Source: Phycisphaerae bacterium
GTDB taxonomy: Bacteria > Planctomycetota > Phycisphaerae > Sedimentisphaerales > Anaerobacaceae
Direction of reading: 5' to 3'
NCBI GenBank assembly: GCA_030615025.1
Contig: JAUXAB010000002.1
Coordinates: 1-64,000 of the forward strand
DNA length: 64,000 nt
Every line of letters begins with the position of its first letter. Position 1 is the stretch's first letter. Position numbers and translations under genes: made by a program. The notes under the pieces were generated by a model. It did not search any database. It had not been told where the DNA came from and saw nothing but the letters and a program-made list of their open reading frames with translations. Below are positions 61,209-64,000 of this stretch, piece after piece.

Positions 61209-62054
61209 ATGAGGTCAAAGACAGCTTTTGCGAAAAAAGATATTGTCGTTGTCCTGGTCTGTCTAATTTTTCTGTTGATAAACGTCGGAGCAATTAGCAG
61301 CGGCGGCCGAAGACGCGCCAAACGTGCAGTCTGTCTTACCAATTTGAGGCAGCTGACGCTCGCGTGGACTCAGTATGCGGAGGATAACGACAGCAAAATT
61401 GTTAACGGCGCGCCCATGGGCAGACCTGGTTACGCTGACCCTGGTATGGGGGATCATAGGAACGAGATTCCTTGGGTAGGGAGGTGTTGGGCTAATGATT
61501 ACGGAAGTGGCGGACAATTAGAACCGGCACTACAAAAACAGGCTATCAAACTCGGAGCGATGTGGCCATATTGCAAGGACGTAAAACTTTACCGCTGCCC
61601 GAGCGGTCTGGCAGGGGAGATGCTCACCTACGCTGCAATGGATGGTGCCAATGGTCTTAGGAGAAGTGGAACTATACAAGGGGTGCACTGGATGAAAAAT
61701 CTGGAGCAGATTCTCGAACCGGGAGAAAGGATCGTTTTTATTGACGAAGGCTGGGTAACTCCGGACAGTTTCGCTGTTAATTTTAATAATGCAAATTGGT
61801 GGGACGACCCACCCGTCCGGCACGGCGATGGGACCGCCCAGTCTTTTGCAGACGGTCACAGCGATTGGATGAAGTGGAAAGGTCGCTGGACGGTAGCATA
61901 TGGCCTGGCCACTATCGGCATTCACCCTCAAAACGGCTATCCGCCAGGTGCCACCTTCGGGGGGCAGAGCTTTCCGCCGGCTACCAACGCAGACTGGGAG
62001 GATCTATACTGGATACAAAGGGGCTGCTGGGGCGAGTTAGGTTATTCACCGTAA
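61209..62054 (+). CDS. Pseudopilin-like protein, H-X9-DG type, without the prepilin motif
   Basis: A 281-residue protein. One N-terminal hydrophobic segment (DIVVVLVCLIFLLINVGAI) precedes RRAKRAVCLTNLRQLTLAWTQYAEDND, the usual region after the helix of planctomycete type II pseudopilin/DUF1559-like proteins, and HGDGTAQSFADGHSDWMKW, the H-X9-DG end motif. The expected prepilin peptidase word (GFTLIELL) is missing, so it is probably not cleaved as a pilin. VKLYRCPSG is also typical. It lies 34 bp after the large beta-helix gene, perhaps cotranscribed. Confidence 0.75.
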   Translation: MRSKTAFAKKDIVVVLVCLIFLLINVGAISSGGRRRAKRAVCLTNLRQLTLAWTQYAEDNDSKIVNGAPMGRPGYADPGMGDHRNEIPWVGRCWANDYGSGGQLEPALQKQAIKLGAMWPYCKDVKLYRCPSGLAGEMLTYAAMDGANGLRRSGTIQGVHWMKNLEQILEPGERIVFIDEGWVTPDSFAVNFNNANWWDDPPVRHGDGTAQSFADGHSDWMKWKGRWTVAYGLATIGIHPQNGYPPGATFGGQSFPPATNADWEDLYWIQRGCWGELGYSP

Positions 62055-62110
62055 TAGGTTGCATTTGCCTCATTATTGACTTTCATTTCGCTGGCAAAGC
62101 AGGTAAGATA

Positions 62111-62130
62111 CACTGTGATAATTATCAGTG
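62111..62130. promoter_or_regulatory. Operator-like inverted repeat before the Tat oxidoreductase gene
   Basis: CACTGTGATAA and TTATCAGTG form a near-perfect palindrome, with one extra T in the left arm, 51 bp before the start at 62182. It could be a repressor site; no regulator is in the window. Confidence 0.3.
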
Positions 62131-62181
62131 ATTATGCTTTGAAAAGACGTAAAATGAGCTTTTTTATGGAGGAATAGCAAT

Positions 62182-63486
62182 ATGAAAGACCGAAAAAAAG
62201 CAAAAGAATTGGAATTTTCCCGCAGAGATTTTATGAAGGCGTCAGCAACGGTATCGCTGGCGACACTGGGAGCAGGTGCCAATAAGGTTTTTGCCGCCGG
62301 TTCAGACAAGCTGCGTCTCGGGCTTATCGGCTGCGGCGGGCGAGGCACCTACGATTCAACAAACTGCCTGAATTCGGCTGATGGTGTTGAACTGGTGGCT
62401 ATGGGCGACCGTTTTAAGTACCGCCTGGACAGTTCGCTAAAGCAACTCAAGAAAAGTCTTGGAAACAAGATAAAGGTAACTGAAGATAAATGCTTTGTCG
62501 GTTTTGACGCTTACAAGAAAGTCCTGGCGTGCGATGTTGATATGGTAATCCTGACGGAGCCGCCTCACTTTCGGCCTGAACATCTCAAGGCCGCGATAAA
62601 GGCGGGCAAGCATGTATTTATGGAAAAGCCGGTGGCGGTGGACCCGGTCGGCGTTCGCTCGGTGATAGCATCGTCCGAATTAGCGGACAAGAAAAAGCTG
62701 ACTATTGTGGCCGGGACGCAGAGCAGACGTATGGCACATATTGTTGCGGTGATGGAGCGAATTCATAACGGGGACCTGGGCAAGATTCTCGGTGGGCAGT
62801 GTGTCAGAATCGGCGGCGGGATGTTAGGCTGGAGTTCCGGGACGAAGAAGCGACAGCCGGGCTGGTCGGATATGGAGTGGCAAATGCGGCGGTGGCTGTT
62901 CTATACGTGGCTTTCCGGCGATTTCATCACCGAGATGCACATCCACAACCTGGATGTGATGAACTGGGCATTGGGTTCACATCCAGTCCAGTGCCTTGGT
63001 CTTGGCGGCCGAGAGGTGCGGACCGGTCCGGAATACGGCAATGTCTATGACCATTTTGCCGTCGAGTATGAGTATCCAAACGGCGTACGCATCGAATATA
63101 TGGGCTCCCAGATTGACGGGTGTACCTCTCGCAGCGATGAGCGAGTGGTCGGTACGAAAGGCTCGGCTTATATAGACTCCGGTAATGCTATTATCGAAGG
63201 GCAAAATCCATTTAGATATGACGGCCCTTCGCCCAGCCCTGTAATCCGACAGCATGCCGACCAAATTGCAGCTATTCGCCGGGGTAAGCCGTTGAATGAA
63301 GGCAAGCGGGTCGCTGAGAGTACGCTGACGACGATTATGGGCCGGATGAGCGCTTATACGGGACGTGCCTTGAAGTGGGACTGGGCGATGAAGGCGTCGA
63401 AGCTGGACCTGCGGCCGGCGAAATATGAGTTCGGCGATTTGCCGATGCGGCCGGTGGCAATTCCCGGCAAGACAAAGTTAGTGTGA
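62182..63486 (+). CDS. Tat-exported Gfo/Idh/MocA oxidoreductase (third)
   Basis: A 434-residue Tat-exported oxidoreductase. SRRDFMKASATVSLATLGAG is the signal, LRLGLIGCGGRGTYDS the nucleotide loop, VFMEKPVAVDPVGVRSVI the EKP site, and GDFITEMHIHNLDVMNWALGSHPVQ the C-terminal domain with the catalytic His region. It differs from the tandem pair (GTYDS in place of GIGMN) and belongs to another subfamily. GGAGG precedes the ATG. It is followed 87 bp downstream by the DUF1080 gene, repeating the pairing seen at 10288-14545. Confidence 0.9.
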   Translation: MKDRKKAKELEFSRRDFMKASATVSLATLGAGANKVFAAGSDKLRLGLIGCGGRGTYDSTNCLNSADGVELVAMGDRFKYRLDSSLKQLKKSLGNKIKVTEDKCFVGFDAYKKVLACDVDMVILTEPPHFRPEHLKAAIKAGKHVFMEKPVAVDPVGVRSVIASSELADKKKLTIVAGTQSRRMAHIVAVMERIHNGDLGKILGGQCVRIGGGMLGWSSGTKKRQPGWSDMEWQMRRWLFYTWLSGDFITEMHIHNLDVMNWALGSHPVQCLGLGGREVRTGPEYGNVYDHFAVEYEYPNGVRIEYMGSQIDGCTSRSDERVVGTKGSAYIDSGNAIIEGQNPFRYDGPSPSPVIRQHADQIAAIRRGKPLNEGKRVAESTLTTIMGRMSAYTGRALKWDWAMKASKLDLRPAKYEFGDLPMRPVAIPGKTKLV

Positions 63487-63573
63487 ACGCTGTTAGAAGC
63501 AATACTGACATCGGAATGTGCTTCTGACGGAGTGAAATGAGAACAATTTATTTAGGTGAAAGGAGGATTTTAT

Positions 63574-64000
63574 GAAACGCTATGCTATCGCAATTATGGC
63601 GCTATCCGTGACGGTGGCCTTGTTGGCCGCTACCACAGGGGCGCAAGAAAAACAGAAGAAGCCGATTGTTCCGAAAGAGAAAATGGCTCTCTGGAACGGC
63701 AGGGATTTTTCCGGCTGGAAGCTTTTCGTGCCCAACCCCGACCATGACGTTACAAAGACGTGGTCGATTAAGGACGGCGTGATTCGCTGCACGGGCCGGC
63801 CGGCGGGTTATATGCGGACGGAAGCGGATTACGCGGACTACCTTTTCCACGTCGAGTGGCGCTGGCCTGACAGAGGCGGCAACAGTGGGGTCCTTAATCA
63901 TACGGTCGGCAAGGACATGGTGTGGCCAAAAAGTCTTGAGTGCCAGTTGGCCTCGGGCAGTGCCGGTGACTTCTGGTTGATTGGCGGTATTGAGTGCAGG
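63574..64000 (+). CDS. DUF1080 domain protein, 3' cut by window end
   Basis: The frame opens with ATG at 63574, 5 bp after AAAGGAGG, and stays open to the end of the window (142 codons). A signal peptide (MALSVTVALLAATTGA) is followed by a DUF1080 domain: ALWNGRDFSGWKLF, TWSIKDGVIRCTGRPAGYM, FHVEWRWPDRGGNSGV, SLECQLASGSAGDFWLIGG. The family is that of the 3-keto-disaccharide hydrolases. Its place next to a Tat oxidoreductase suggests the same oxidise-then-cleave scheme as in the first cluster. No ending can be given. Confidence 0.88.

Noticed and set aside
1-64000. tRNA, rRNA or CRISPR array
   Set aside because: No tRNA-like cloverleaf words (GGTTCGA with CCA end), rRNA core text or evenly spaced direct repeats were seen in the gaps.
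1-64000. Transposase or integrase genes
   Set aside because: No DDE, serine or tyrosine recombinase motifs in any real gene; the mobile-looking sequences are all short non-coding repeats.

Overview
The window looks like a chromosome segment of a planctomycete, most likely of the class Phycisphaerae. This is an inference from gene content, with no 16S or phylogeny behind it. The signs are Tat-exported Gfo/Idh/MocA oxidoreductases next to DUF1080 proteins, a heparinase II/III-type lyase, extracellular beta-helix and beta-propeller proteins ending in dockerin-like repeats, an H-X9-DG pseudopilin-like protein, and LPS genes (lpxD, lpxI, a GT9 heptosyltransferase, a core kinase). No rRNA, tRNA, CRISPR array, IS transposase or prophage was found.

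Layout. (1) 1-15,300: carbohydrate uptake and breakdown (a sodium/solute symporter with an in-frame stop, a galactokinase-like kinase, an alpha/alpha-barrel glycosidase, a heparinase-like lyase, a uroporphyrinogen-decarboxylase-fold protein, two tandem Tat oxidoreductases and a DUF1080-TIM-barrel fusion). The class 1B dihydroorotate dehydrogenase pair pyrK-pyrD lies among them. (2) 15,360-19,362: a MATE exporter, a DUF1080-like lipoprotein and a SirB1-TPR protein. (3) 19,533-24,177: a strong promoter, then an exported Hcp-like protein (type VI tube fold), a beta-helix protein with the same N-terminal leader, a GENVGW-repeat/dockerin protein and a clan-A glycosidase. (4) 24,382-34,923 (+) and 35,131-43,610 (-): two converging surface-polysaccharide clusters. 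(5) 43,719-48,692 (-): thrS-infC-rpmI-rplT-pheS, without pheT; the dTDP-rhamnose genes follow instead. infC appears to start at ATC. (6) 48,918-54,380: a membrane-anchored GspE-type ATPase, a CvpA-like membrane protein, an NHL propeller and a PBP/PQQ-propeller fusion. (7) 54,632-64,000: a HEAT-repeat protein, a 1.2-kb repeat-rich gap, a 1188-residue beta-helix/propeller/dockerin protein, a pseudopilin-like protein, a third Tat oxidoreductase and a DUF1080 protein cut by the window end.

The gene logic is a polysaccharide-scavenging lifestyle. Polymers would be bound and cut outside the cell or in the periplasm by lyases and glycosidases. Sugars would be oxidised by Tat-exported NAD(P)-type oxidoreductases and processed by DUF1080/TIM-barrel enzymes, then imported and phosphorylated. 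The cell surface would be built from lipid A, core and an O-antigen-like glycan containing rhamnose and probably amino sugars.

The most unusual signals are: an exported Hcp-fold protein with no type Vi apparatus nearby, carrying a leader cassette also present on an unrelated beta-helix protein 756 bp away (126 nt, four differences, all synonymous); a 14-bp-arm palindromic element inserted in frame inside rfbB, with relatives in intergenic DNA; intergenic spacers that are repeatedly built of heptanucleotide-phased repeats, with different heptamers at different loci; composite REP-like elements in the ribosomal-protein operon; a displaced 3' remnant of pyrD; and a chimeric fragment joining a glycosyltransferase start to an acetyltransferase end. 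All calls come from reading the sequence; no database search was run.
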